The translations under genes and the position numbers were made by a program. A stretch of 64,000 bases of DNA, from positions 29,234 through 93,233 of the forward strand of contig NZ_LJBR01000154.1 in NCBI RefSeq assembly GCF_001282115.1, given 5' to 3'. The notes beneath the pieces are model-generated. The model was not told the origin of the DNA. It searched no databases and worked only from the letters and a program-made list of their open reading frames with translations. This DNA is from Streptomyces sp. NRRL B-24085 (GTDB lineage: Bacteria > Actinomycetota > Actinomycetes > Streptomycetales > Streptomycetaceae). Shown here piece after piece: positions 50,330-57,983 of this stretch (the stretch's first letter is position 1; each line of letters begins with the position of its first letter).

Positions 50330-50466
50330 ACCGTCGGCGGGACCGGCCTGCTCCGGGTCACGCTGCTGCTCCGCCTGCGGGAACCGCTCGACGGCGCGCC
50401 ATCGTCCTCGCCGCCGACCCGGCAGGGCCCGCTCGACCTGCCCGCCTGGTGCCACGCCGGCAACTA
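50330..50466 (+). pseudogene. Remnant of a TusA/SirA-like sulfur-carrier gene
   Basis: In one frame the stretch reads L-R-V-T-L-L-L-R-L-R-E-P-L-D and later G-P-L-D-L-P-A-W-C-H; in another frame R-A-I-V-L-A-A-D-P-A-G-P. Joined by frameshifts these fit a TusA-like protein (L-L-L-R-L-R-E, V-x-A-x-D-P-A-A-P, D-L-P-A-W-C), so the gene seems frameshifted and truncated. The last codons touch the end of the Gfo/Idh gene. The rest of the gap 50141-50463 has no other gene. Confidence 0.5.
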
Positions 50467-51381
50467 ACTCGGCTGGGCCAACCTCCTGTAGGGGTGCGAG
50501 GCCTGTTCGATGAGGCGCTGGAGGTACAGCCCGCGTGCCGCGTCGAGTTCGCCGGGTCGGCCGGTGCGTACCGCTGTGGCGAAGGCGCGGCGCAGGACGG
50601 GCCAGCACTCCTCGTGGTCGATGTCTGCCGTGTCGTAGGCCAAGGGCTGCTGTGCTCCATAGAGTTCGACGCGGGTGACGGCCCGGGGGACCGCGACCGC
50701 GCCGGAGAGGGACGCCTGGCTGACCACGCCGTTCTCGTGCTCACAGGTGAGTTCGATCCAGCGACGCGAATCCCCGGTGCCGCGCACGGTGTGGATGGGG
50801 CCGACGGCGGCGTCGAGGAGGTCGAGGAGATGCGGGCCCAGATCGAGCAGGGCGCCGTGTTCCAGGCGCCAGCCGGTGGCGAACTCCCCACCGAGGAAGG
50901 CACCGTGCAGGTAGCAGGAGCGTGCGCCCGTGACGGGGAAGGTGCGAGCGGCCCGGAGGAAGGCCTCGGTGGCCGGGTGGAAACGCTTGGTCAGCACCAG
51001 TTGGGAGACGACCCCTGCTTCCTGCACGGCTTCGGCGACGCGCTCGGCGGCGGCCAGGTCGGGGCCCAGGGGCTTCTCCAGGAGCAGGGCCTTGCCCGCC
51101 TGGGCGGCCCGTAGCGCGAGTTCGGCCTGAACGGCTGGTGGCACGGCGAAGGCGACGGCCTCACAGCGGTCGAGGAGGTCGTCGTAGGAGGCGGCGACGT
51201 GTGCGCGGTAGGGGGCCGCGGTCTCCTGCGCGGCCTCGGGACGGCGGGCCCACACGGCGGCGAGGCGGGTCTCAGGTCCGGCGGCGAGCATGCGGGCGTG
51301 CATGGCGCGCGCCCAGGGCCCGGCGCCCACGAGGCCGACCTCGACGGGTTTGTGCGTCCAGGAAGTGGCGGGGGTGGTCAC
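50464..51381 (-). CDS. Gfo/Idh/MocA-family oxidoreductase
   Basis: 305 residues from GTG 51381. N-terminal Rossmann fold V-G-L-V-G-A-G-P-W-A-R, then A-V-A-F-A-V-P-P, and the E-K-P-L-G motif with the conserved catalytic-site Lys. The C-terminal domain has L-D-L-G-P-H-L-L-D-L-L (the conserved G-x-H-x-x-D). Such enzymes interconvert hydroxyl and keto groups of sugars with NAD(P), including 3-keto-glucoside formers. Last gene of the ROK/ABC operon on this strand, so it should act on the imported sugar or its product. Confidence 0.87.
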   Translation of the reverse strand: MTTPATSWTHKPVEVGLVGAGPWARAMHARMLAAGPETRLAAVWARRPEAAQETAAPYRAHVAASYDDLLDRCEAVAFAVPPAVQAELALRAAQAGKALLLEKPLGPDLAAAERVAEAVQEAGVVSQLVLTKRFHPATEAFLRAARTFPVTGARSCYLHGAFLGGEFATGWRLEHGALLDLGPHLLDLLDAAVGPIHTVRGTGDSRRWIELTCEHENGVVSQASLSGAVAVPRAVTRVELYGAQQPLAYDTADIDHEECWPVLRRAFATAVRTGRPGELDAARGLYLQRLIEQASHPYRRLAQPS

Positions 51382-51454
51382 GAGGTGTCCTGTCTGTGCT
51401 CAGGTCCGCGCACGGGCGGCCTGGTGATGCTCGGATGGTGCGGTGAAGGGGCGT

Positions 51455-52693
51455 TCACGGGGCGAGGGCGGCCAGGCGGGAGTCGGCGCGGGCGGCGGAG
51501 TAGAGGATCTCCACGACCATGGCGGCCGCCCCGATGACGCCCGCGTGGTCGCCCAGCCGTGAGGTGACGACCTGGAGGTTGGCGGTCGCGCGAGGGAAGG
51601 CCCGCTGGTAGAGCAGTTCGCGGACGCCGGTCATGAAGGGCGCCCCGGAGAGTTCACCGGCGATCATGAGCACTCCGGGATTGAGCAGGCTGACCACGGT
51701 GACGAGGACCTCCCCGGCCCGTCGTCCCGCCTCGCGGGCCAGCCGGATGGCGTCCGGCTGGCCTTCGGCGAGCAGTCGTTTGACGTCGGAAGCCGATGCC
51801 GCTGCGATGCCCAGGGCCGACAGGTGTCCGGCGATCGCGCGGCCGCTGGCCACCGCGGCCAGGCAGCCGTGCGAACCGCACATGCAGAGTGCGTCGGGCC
51901 GGTCGTGCAGGCGGATGTGGCCGATGTCGCCCGCTCCGCCGTCTATGCCGCGGTACACCTGGTCGCCTACGACGACGCCGGCGCCGATGCCGGTGGACAC
52001 CTTGACGAGCACGAACGCCGTGCAGTCGCGGTGGTTGGCCTGGTGCTCGGCGAGCGCCATGAGATTGGCGTCGTTGTCGACGAAGACGGGGACCGGGCCG
52101 CTCTCCATGCTGGGGCCGACGTGCTCGGCGTAGGCCTTCTGCAGCCGCTCCCGGACGGGGTACTGGTCCCAGCCGGGCATGATCGGCGGCTGGACGACAC
52201 GGCCGGTGGCCCACTCGACGGGGCCGGGGACGGAGACGCCGATGCCGCAGATGTGCCCGGCGTCCACCCCGGCCGCGGTGATCAGCTCCGGAAACCAGCC
52301 GGCCAGTTTGTCCAGTACGTCGTCGGGGCCGTCACTGATGAGCATCGGCCCGGTCTGCTCGGCGAGTATCGTGCCGGCGAGGTCGAGGACGGCGGCCCGG
52401 GCATGCCGGGTCTCCAGGTCGACGGCGATGACGGCGGCGTGGGACGGGTCGAAGACGATCTTCTGGGAGGGGCGGCCGCCGGTGGAGGAGCCGGTGGTGT
52501 GCTTGAGCCACCCCGCGCGGTTGAGGACGTCCAGACGCTGGCCGATGGTCGATCGCGACAACTTGGTGACCTGCAGCAGGTCGGCGCGGGTGTTGGCGCG
52601 TCCGCTGCGGATGAGTTGCAGCACCTCTCCCGCACTGACCTGATTCGCTGGCAGCAATTGGTCCCCCGTGTTCTCAGCTCTTGTCGGCACCAC
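51455..52693 (-). CDS. ROK-family transcriptional repressor
   Basis: 412 residues from GTG 52693, overlapping the permease stop by 20 bases. A TTG at 52657 with GGGGGA upstream would give M-L-P-A-N-Q, a form common in ROK repressors. HTH: T-R-A-D-L-L-Q-V-T-K-L-S-R-S-T-I-G-Q-R. ROK kinase-like fold: V-F-V-D-N-D-A-N-L-M-A-L-A-E (catalytic Asp region), G-I-G-A-G-V-V and the zinc motif C-M-C-G-S-H-G-C-L. It should repress both divergent operons and respond to a sugar. Confidence 0.9.
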   Translation of the reverse strand: MVPTRAENTGDQLLPANQVSAGEVLQLIRSGRANTRADLLQVTKLSRSTIGQRLDVLNRAGWLKHTTGSSTGGRPSQKIVFDPSHAAVIAVDLETRHARAAVLDLAGTILAEQTGPMLISDGPDDVLDKLAGWFPELITAAGVDAGHICGIGVSVPGPVEWATGRVVQPPIMPGWDQYPVRERLQKAYAEHVGPSMESGPVPVFVDNDANLMALAEHQANHRDCTAFVLVKVSTGIGAGVVVGDQVYRGIDGGAGDIGHIRLHDRPDALCMCGSHGCLAAVASGRAIAGHLSALGIAAASASDVKRLLAEGQPDAIRLAREAGRRAGEVLVTVVSLLNPGVLMIAGELSGAPFMTGVRELLYQRAFPRATANLQVVTSRLGDHAGVIGAAAMVVEILYSAARADSRLAALAP

Positions 52694-53540
52694 TGGTCAA
52701 ACCTTCGGTGAGCAGGCGTTCGGCCGCGAAGAACAGGAGTACCACGGGAATCGTCAGCACCACGGAACCGGCCATCAGGACGGTCTTGGGCACCTCGACG
52801 CCGTTGGACAACTGGGCGAGGCCCAGCGAGACGGTCCACTTGTCGGGGTCCGCGGCCAGGAAGAGCAGCGCGAAGAGGAACTCGTTCCAGGCGATCATGA
52901 AGACGTACAGGCCGGTGGCCATGAGGGAGGGCAGGGCCAGCGGAAGGATCACCTTGCGCACCGTCTGCAGGCGGCTGCAACCGTCGAGTGCCGCAGCCTC
53001 CTCGATGGAGTAGGGGATGGTGACGAGGTAGTTCTTCAGCATGTAGATCGACACCGGCACGGTCTGGGCGACGTAGACGATGGCGAGTCCGACCAGGCTG
53101 GAGGACAGGTGCAGCTTGGCGAAGATGACGAACAGCGGGACGGCCAGCAGGGTCGCCGGGAAGAGGTAGACGGCCAGGAAGAGCGCGCTGACCTGGCGGT
53201 GGCCGAAGAACTTCAGGCGGCTGACCGCGTAGGCGCCGGGCACCGCGGCCAGCAGGGTCAGGGCGACCGTGCCGAGCGACACCAGCGCGGAGTTGAGCAG
53301 GAACTTCACGAAGCCCTGGCCGCCGTCGTCGGTGGAGCGCAGCACGTCGCGATAGGTGGTCAGGGTGAAGTCCTTCGCCGACAGCCACAGCGACCCGGGG
53401 TCGAGCAGCAGGGCGTCGATGGGCTTCAGCGACAGCAGCAGCATGTAGTAGAAGGGCAGGAGGGTGATCACCGCGAGGAAGGCGATGACGATCCAGCGCA
53501 GTACGCCGAAGAGGCGGTCCTCGAACTGAGCGCGGGTCAT
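52674..53540 (-). CDS. CUT1 sugar ABC transporter permease (MalG-like)
   Basis: 288 residues, six membrane helices; EAA motif I-E-E-A-A-A-L-D-G-C-S-R-L-Q-T-V-R-K-V-I and a terminal A-W-N-E-F-L-F-A-L-L-F-L. The ATG shares one base with the stop of the previous permease gene (TGATG), so the pair is translationally coupled. The stop reaches into the ROK gene start. No ATPase gene is present in the operon. Confidence 0.92.
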   Translation of the reverse strand: MTRAQFEDRLFGVLRWIVIAFLAVITLLPFYYMLLLSLKPIDALLLDPGSLWLSAKDFTLTTYRDVLRSTDDGGQGFVKFLLNSALVSLGTVALTLLAAVPGAYAVSRLKFFGHRQVSALFLAVYLFPATLLAVPLFVIFAKLHLSSSLVGLAIVYVAQTVPVSIYMLKNYLVTIPYSIEEAAALDGCSRLQTVRKVILPLALPSLMATGLYVFMIAWNEFLFALLFLAADPDKWTVSLGLAQLSNGVEVPKTVLMAGSVVLTIPVVLLFFAAERLLTEGLTSGADKS

Positions 53541-54556
53541 CACGACTCCTCCTGAACCTTGTTGGCGAAGAACTTGAAGTAGAAGCCCAGAAGGATCATG
53601 AGCGAGACAGCGAGGACCAGGGCCTGCGCGGCGGCCGCTCCCACGTCGTAGCGGGCGGTGAGGAAGTCGTAGACGCGTACGGCCGCGACGTCGGTGCCCG
53701 CTCCGCCGCCGGTGAGCAGGTAGACGTCGTCGAACTTGTTGAAGGTCATGATGAAGCGCAGCACGCACAGCAGGGCGATGACGGGCATGAGCTGCGGCAG
53801 CAGGATGTGGCGGAAGCGCTGCGTGGGAGTGGCGCCGTCGACCAGCGCGGCCTCCTCCAGTCCGTCGGGCACGGCCTGGAGCCGGGCCAGGATGAACAGG
53901 AACGCGAAGGGGAAGTAGCGCCAGCACTCGAAGGCGATGACGGTCAGCAGCGCCAGCGGGATGTCGAAGTGCACGCCCAGCAGGTGGACTTCGTACTGGC
54001 GGGTGGACAGGAAGGCGATGGGGTCGTCCCAGCCGAACAGGCGGCGTCCCCAGTCGTTGACCACGCCGTACTGCGGGCTGAGGGCGACCTCCCACACGAA
54101 GGCGACGGCGACGACGGGCGCGACGTAGGGCAGCAGCATCGCCGCGCGCAGCAGTCCGCGGCCCTTGAACGGCTTGCGCAGGGCGAGCGCGGCGATCAGC
54201 CCGAGGACGACGGAGCCGAGGGTGGAGCCGATGGTGTAGATCAGGGTGGTGGTCAGGCTCTGCCAGAAGCCGGCCGAGTCGAAGACCTGGCTGAAGTTAT
54301 CCAGGGTCCAGTTGCCGAACAGGCCCATGCCCTGGATGTCAACCAGTTTGGCGTGCTGGAAGGCGAGCAGCACGGTCCAGGCGATGGGCAGGATCACCAC
54401 CACGAGGACCACGACGAACGTGGGGGAGACGAACGCCAGGCCCGCGCGGTTGGCGCGGCGGCTCGCGGTCATCGGGCGGCGGCGCTCGGCGGGCCGGTCC
54501 GCGGACCTGGTGCTGGTGTCCCGGCGCTGCGGTGCGCCGGCTGGTGCTGTAGTCAT
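53540..54556 (-). CDS. CUT1 sugar ABC transporter permease (MalF-like)
   Basis: 338 residues with an Arg/Pro-rich cytosolic N-terminus of 40 residues, then six helices. EAA-type motif L-E-E-A-A-L-V-D-G-A-T-P-T-Q-R-F-R-H-I-L-L-P. Starts 31 bases after the binding-protein stop and shares a base with the next permease start. Same operon as the ROK repressor and the Gfo/Idh enzyme. Confidence 0.92.
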   Translation of the reverse strand: MTTAPAGAPQRRDTSTRSADRPAERRRPMTASRRANRAGLAFVSPTFVVVLVVVILPIAWTVLLAFQHAKLVDIQGMGLFGNWTLDNFSQVFDSAGFWQSLTTTLIYTIGSTLGSVVLGLIAALALRKPFKGRGLLRAAMLLPYVAPVVAVAFVWEVALSPQYGVVNDWGRRLFGWDDPIAFLSTRQYEVHLLGVHFDIPLALLTVIAFECWRYFPFAFLFILARLQAVPDGLEEAALVDGATPTQRFRHILLPQLMPVIALLCVLRFIMTFNKFDDVYLLTGGGAGTDVAAVRVYDFLTARYDVGAAAAQALVLAVSLMILLGFYFKFFANKVQEES

Positions 54557-54587
54557 GAAGAGACCTTTGTGACGTGCATGCGGGCGG

Positions 54588-55991
54588 CTACTGGAGGGAC
54601 TTCTGCAGGGCGGCGACGTCGTCGTCGGCTTCGTGGGCCGCCTCGGAGGGGGAGATCTGTCCGCTGGTCATCGCGCCGATGGCCTTGGGGACGGGAAGTT
54701 CGCCGTTGGTGGCGCCGACGAGGGCGCCCTCGCCCTGGGTGATGCCCCAGCGCCGCATGTGGCTGACGCCGGCGGCGAGCTGGTTGAGCAGGCCGGGCGG
54801 GTAGACCTGGTCGAAGGGCTTCTTGGTGTCGACGCCGATCTTGCTGTGCCGCCAGGTGTCCAGGTAGCGACGGGGCTGTGCGGCGGTGCCGTTGCGGACG
54901 GGGATCTTGCCCTCGGGCGCCATGCCGAACCACGACTCGTAGCCGGTGCCCATCATGTACTCGATGAACGCGCGCGAGGCCGCGGTCTCGGCGGTCTTCG
55001 TGGTCACCCATGAGGTGATCTCGCCGAACTGCGCCGGTTCGGCGGCGTCGGGGCCCTTCATCGCGGTGACGATGCCGCTGTTGTGCGACAGGTACTGCGA
55101 GTCCTTCTTGCACTGCGGGCAGCTCGGCAGGGCGTCCTTGCGCAGGCCGGCGAGTTCGTCCAGCAGGAACGAGGACCAGATGATCATCGAGGACTGGCCG
55201 GCGAAGTAGGTGGCGCGGGTGGAGTCCACGGTCTGGGTGCCCGGTGCGCCGTAGGTGCGGGCGAGCTCGTCATAGGTGGAGAACGCGGTGCGGCACCGGG
55301 AGGAGTCCAGGGCGACCGTGTGCTGGTCGTCGACCAACTGGCAGTCGTTGGCCAGGGCGAGGCTCTCGAAGCTCTGCGAGGTGAAGACGTCGCTCGGGTC
55401 GGTGGCCGCGGACATGCCGTAGCGGCCCTTGGTGGTGAGCGCCTTGGCCGCGGCGGTCGCTCTGGCGTAGGTGTCCGGGGCGGGCAGGCCCTTCTCGGCG
55501 AGCTGGTCCTTGCGGTAGACCAGCAGTTGCAGCCAGGCGTCGGAGGGCACGCCCAGGCTGGTGGCGCCGTCGGAGGTGAGCTCCAGGGCGTTCGCGTTGA
55601 AGGTCTTGCGCCCCAGCTCGCCGATGATGCGGTGGGGGATGTCGGTGTTGAGCAGGCCGTTGCTGTACATCTGCCAGACCTGACCCATCGGGGCGGCGCC
55701 GATGACGTCGGGCAGGGTGCCCGAGGCGGCGGCCGACATGATCAGTTGGGGCATCTGGCCCTCGTCGACGCCGACGAGATGGACCTTGATGCCGGTCTTC
55801 TTCTCGAACCCCTTGATGATCTTCTCGGTGACCGCGACGCGGTCAGGAAGGTTCTCCTGGGACCAGACGGTGATCTCCCGGTCGGGCTTTCCGGGTCCCG
55901 TGCTGCTGGAGCAACTGGTGAGCAGCCCGACTGACAGGGCTGCGGTGATGCCCACCGCGATCACGCTGGATCGCCGGCTCTTGGTGCGCAT
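54588..55991 (-). CDS. Extracellular sugar-binding lipoprotein of the second CUT1 transporter
   Basis: 467 residues from ATG 55991 with GAGGA upstream. Lipobox L-L-T-S-C-S. The mature protein starts with a Ser/Gly-rich tether, then I-T-V-W-S-Q-E-N-L-P-D-R, F-E-K-K-T-G-I-K-V-H-L-V, and G-T-L-P-D-V-I. It is longer than the binding protein at 41.2 kb and has five cysteines (N-D-C-Q-L; S-R-C-R-T; S-C-P-Q-C), probably disulfide-bonded. That suggests a different substrate class. First gene of the minus-strand operon and divergent from the MDR oxidoreductase gene. Confidence 0.9.
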   Translation of the reverse strand: MRTKSRRSSVIAVGITAALSVGLLTSCSSSTGPGKPDREITVWSQENLPDRVAVTEKIIKGFEKKTGIKVHLVGVDEGQMPQLIMSAAASGTLPDVIGAAPMGQVWQMYSNGLLNTDIPHRIIGELGRKTFNANALELTSDGATSLGVPSDAWLQLLVYRKDQLAEKGLPAPDTYARATAAAKALTTKGRYGMSAATDPSDVFTSQSFESLALANDCQLVDDQHTVALDSSRCRTAFSTYDELARTYGAPGTQTVDSTRATYFAGQSSMIIWSSFLLDELAGLRKDALPSCPQCKKDSQYLSHNSGIVTAMKGPDAAEPAQFGEITSWVTTKTAETAASRAFIEYMMGTGYESWFGMAPEGKIPVRNGTAAQPRRYLDTWRHSKIGVDTKKPFDQVYPPGLLNQLAAGVSHMRRWGITQGEGALVGATNGELPVPKAIGAMTSGQISPSEAAHEADDDVAALQKSLQ

Positions 55992-56047
55992 TGCGTGTCC
56001 TCGTTCCGACTTACGTCTACTGCGCAGGCATCTCAGCATCACTTTTG

Positions 56048-56088
56048 CTTGTTGACAAGACATAAGTTGCGGTTATTGTCGACGCAAC
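56048..56088. promoter_or_regulatory. Candidate ROK operator region between the divergent operons
   Basis: Two inverted repeats lie side by side in the 125-base intergenic gap: CTTGT-TG-ACAAG (56048-56059) and GTTGCG-N11-CGCAAC (56066-56088). The region is clearly AT-richer than its surroundings. Both divergent promoters must lie here; ROK repressors bind paired AT-rich half-sites, so this is the likely binding site. Confidence 0.6.
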
Positions 56089-56116
56089 CGCACCCGCAAC
56101 CCTTCCGGAGTCATCC

Positions 56117-57163
56117 GTGGAACGCGTCGTCCAATTCACCGGCCCTCGCCAGGTGGAGGTAACCGAGCAGGTCAGAGCCGCCCTACCCGCCGGTCACCTC
56201 CGAGTCAGCACCCGCTACTCGGGCATCTCGGCCGGTACCGAACTCACGGCCTACCGCGGCACCAATCCTTACCTGACCCGCACCTGGGACCCCGAGGCAC
56301 GCCTCTTCCGGGACGGCGCGGCGGGCATCGAGTACCCGGTCGCCGGCTGGGGCTACTCCGAGGTCGGCGAGGTCGTCGAGGTCGCCCCCGACCTGGACGG
56401 CACCCCCGGCCTGCCCGAGCCGGGCGATCTGGTCTGGGGCATCTGGGGCCACCGCAGCGAGGGCATCGTCCCGGCCGAGCGCATGATCGGCCACACGCTT
56501 CCCGCCGGACTCGAACCGCTGGCCGGCGCGTTCGCCCGGGTCGGCGCGATCGCCTACAACGCCGTCCTGGCGGGCGACATCCACGTCGGCGAGGACGTCG
56601 CCGTCTTCGGCCAGGGCGTCATCGGACTGCTCACCACCCGCCTGGCCCAGCTCAACGGCGCCCGCGTCACCGCCGTGGACGCCCTCGACGGCCGCCTGGA
56701 GACCGCCAAACACCACGGCGCCCAGCAGACCCTCAACGCCCGCACCGACGCTGTGGCCGAACGCATCCGCGAGGCCACCGCAGGCCTCGGCGCCGATCTC
56801 GCCATTGAGATCAGCGGGGCTTATCCGGCGCTGCACGAGGCCCTGCGCTCGGTCGCCGTCGGCGGACGCGTCGTGGCCTCCGGCTTCTACCAGGGCGACG
56901 GCATCGGCCTGCGGCTGGGCGACGAGTTCCACCACAACCGTGTCCAGCTGATCTGCTCCCAGATCGGCGGCGTCCCCCCGCAGTTGGCCCACCGCTGGAC
57001 CGTCGAGCGCCTCCAGCAGACCTTCCTGCGCCTGGTGGCCGAGGGACAGATCGACGTCGCGTCCCTCGTCAGCCACGTCGTGCCCGCAGACTCCGCCGCA
57101 GACGCCTACGTCCTGCTGGACGAGCGCCCCGCCGAGGCGCTGCAGGTCGTACTGGAATTCTGA
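56117..57163 (+). CDS. MDR-family oxidoreductase without the catalytic zinc cysteine
   Basis: 348 residues from GTG 56117 with CCGGAG upstream. Rossmann motif V-A-V-F-G-Q-G-V-I-G-L-L-T-T, then V-T-A-V-D-A and A-I-E-I-S-G-A. The usual G-x-C-x-T/S site is Y-S-G-I-S-A-G-T-E-L (Cys replaced by Ser) and G-H-E is replaced by W-G-Y-S-E-V, so catalytic zinc ligands are missing. BchC-like and other SGIS-type MDR proteins share this. It probably oxidises or reduces a hydroxyl or keto group of the sugar or aglycone with NAD(P). First gene of the plus-strand operon. Confidence 0.85.
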   Translation: MERVVQFTGPRQVEVTEQVRAALPAGHLRVSTRYSGISAGTELTAYRGTNPYLTRTWDPEARLFRDGAAGIEYPVAGWGYSEVGEVVEVAPDLDGTPGLPEPGDLVWGIWGHRSEGIVPAERMIGHTLPAGLEPLAGAFARVGAIAYNAVLAGDIHVGEDVAVFGQGVIGLLTTRLAQLNGARVTAVDALDGRLETAKHHGAQQTLNARTDAVAERIREATAGLGADLAIEISGAYPALHEALRSVAVGGRVVASGFYQGDGIGLRLGDEFHHNRVQLICSQIGGVPPQLAHRWTVERLQQTFLRLVAEGQIDVASLVSHVVPADSAADAYVLLDERPAEALQVVLEF

Positions 57164-57182
57164 AAGTCTCGAAAGGCCCCTC

Positions 57183-57983
57183 ATGCTCAAGACCGCAGCG
57201 CAGGAACAACTCCTGCCCGGAGACACCCTGCAAGCCAAATGGGACTTCGCCCAGCAGGCCGGCTACGACGGCATCGAACTGCGCGGCAAGGGCGACCTCC
57301 ACTTCGCCTCCCGCCTGGACGAACTGCGTCAGGCCCGCAAGGACGGCGTGGTCATGCCCACCGTGTGCGTCGACATGCTGCACTTCTTCGCGGCCTTCGA
57401 CGCCGGACAGCGCCGTGACGCCCTCACCCAGATGAAGTCCCAGCTCACCGTCATCGCCGAGATCGGCGGTCTCGGCGCGCAGACCCCCGCCTCCTACGGC
57501 ATGTTCTCGCGCCGCCTGCCGCCCTTCGAACCGCCCCGCAGCGAGGCCGAGGACCGCGAGATCCTCCTCGAAGGCCTCGCGGAACTGGGCGAGCACGCCC
57601 GCGCGCAAGGCGTCACCCTCTTCCTCGAGCCGCTCAACCGCTACGAGGACCACATGGTCAACCGGCTGGAGCAGGCCGCGGACCTCATCCGCGCCACCGG
57701 CCTGGACTCGGTGCGCATCGGCATCGACAGCTACCACATGAACATCGAGGAGGCCGACCCCGCCGCCGCGATCCTCGCCCATGCCGACGTCATCGGCCAC
57801 GCCCAGGTCTCCGACTCCAACCGCTTCCAGCCCGGCGCCGGCCACCTCGACTGGCCCGCCTGGCTCGGCGCGCTGCACACCATCGGCTACGACGGCTACC
57901 TCGCCCTCGAATGCCGCCTCACCGGCGACCCCGTCGAGGCCGTCCGCTCCGTCCCCGCCTTCCTCAAGAGGTCCGGCGCGTGA
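57183..57983 (+). CDS. Sugar phosphate isomerase/epimerase-family TIM barrel (xylose-isomerase-like)
   Basis: 266 residues. Y-D-G-I-E-L-R at the second strand, L-F-L-E-P-L-N-R-Y-E (metal Glu), R-I-G-I-D-S-Y-H-M-N (Asp/His), G-H-A-Q-V-S-D-S-N-R and Y-L-A-L-E-C-R (last metal Glu). These are the divalent metal ligands of AP-endonuclease-2 family barrels. Known roles include ketose epimerases, inosose dehydratases and 3-keto-glycoside-cleaving enzymes. Starts 19 bases after the MDR stop with GAAAGG upstream; its stop overlaps the GH63 gene start. Confidence 0.87.
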   Translation: MLKTAAQEQLLPGDTLQAKWDFAQQAGYDGIELRGKGDLHFASRLDELRQARKDGVVMPTVCVDMLHFFAAFDAGQRRDALTQMKSQLTVIAEIGGLGAQTPASYGMFSRRLPPFEPPRSEAEDREILLEGLAELGEHARAQGVTLFLEPLNRYEDHMVNRLEQAADLIRATGLDSVRIGIDSYHMNIEEADPAAAILAHADVIGHAQVSDSNRFQPGAGHLDWPAWLGALHTIGYDGYLALECRLTGDPVEAVRSVPAFLKRSGA

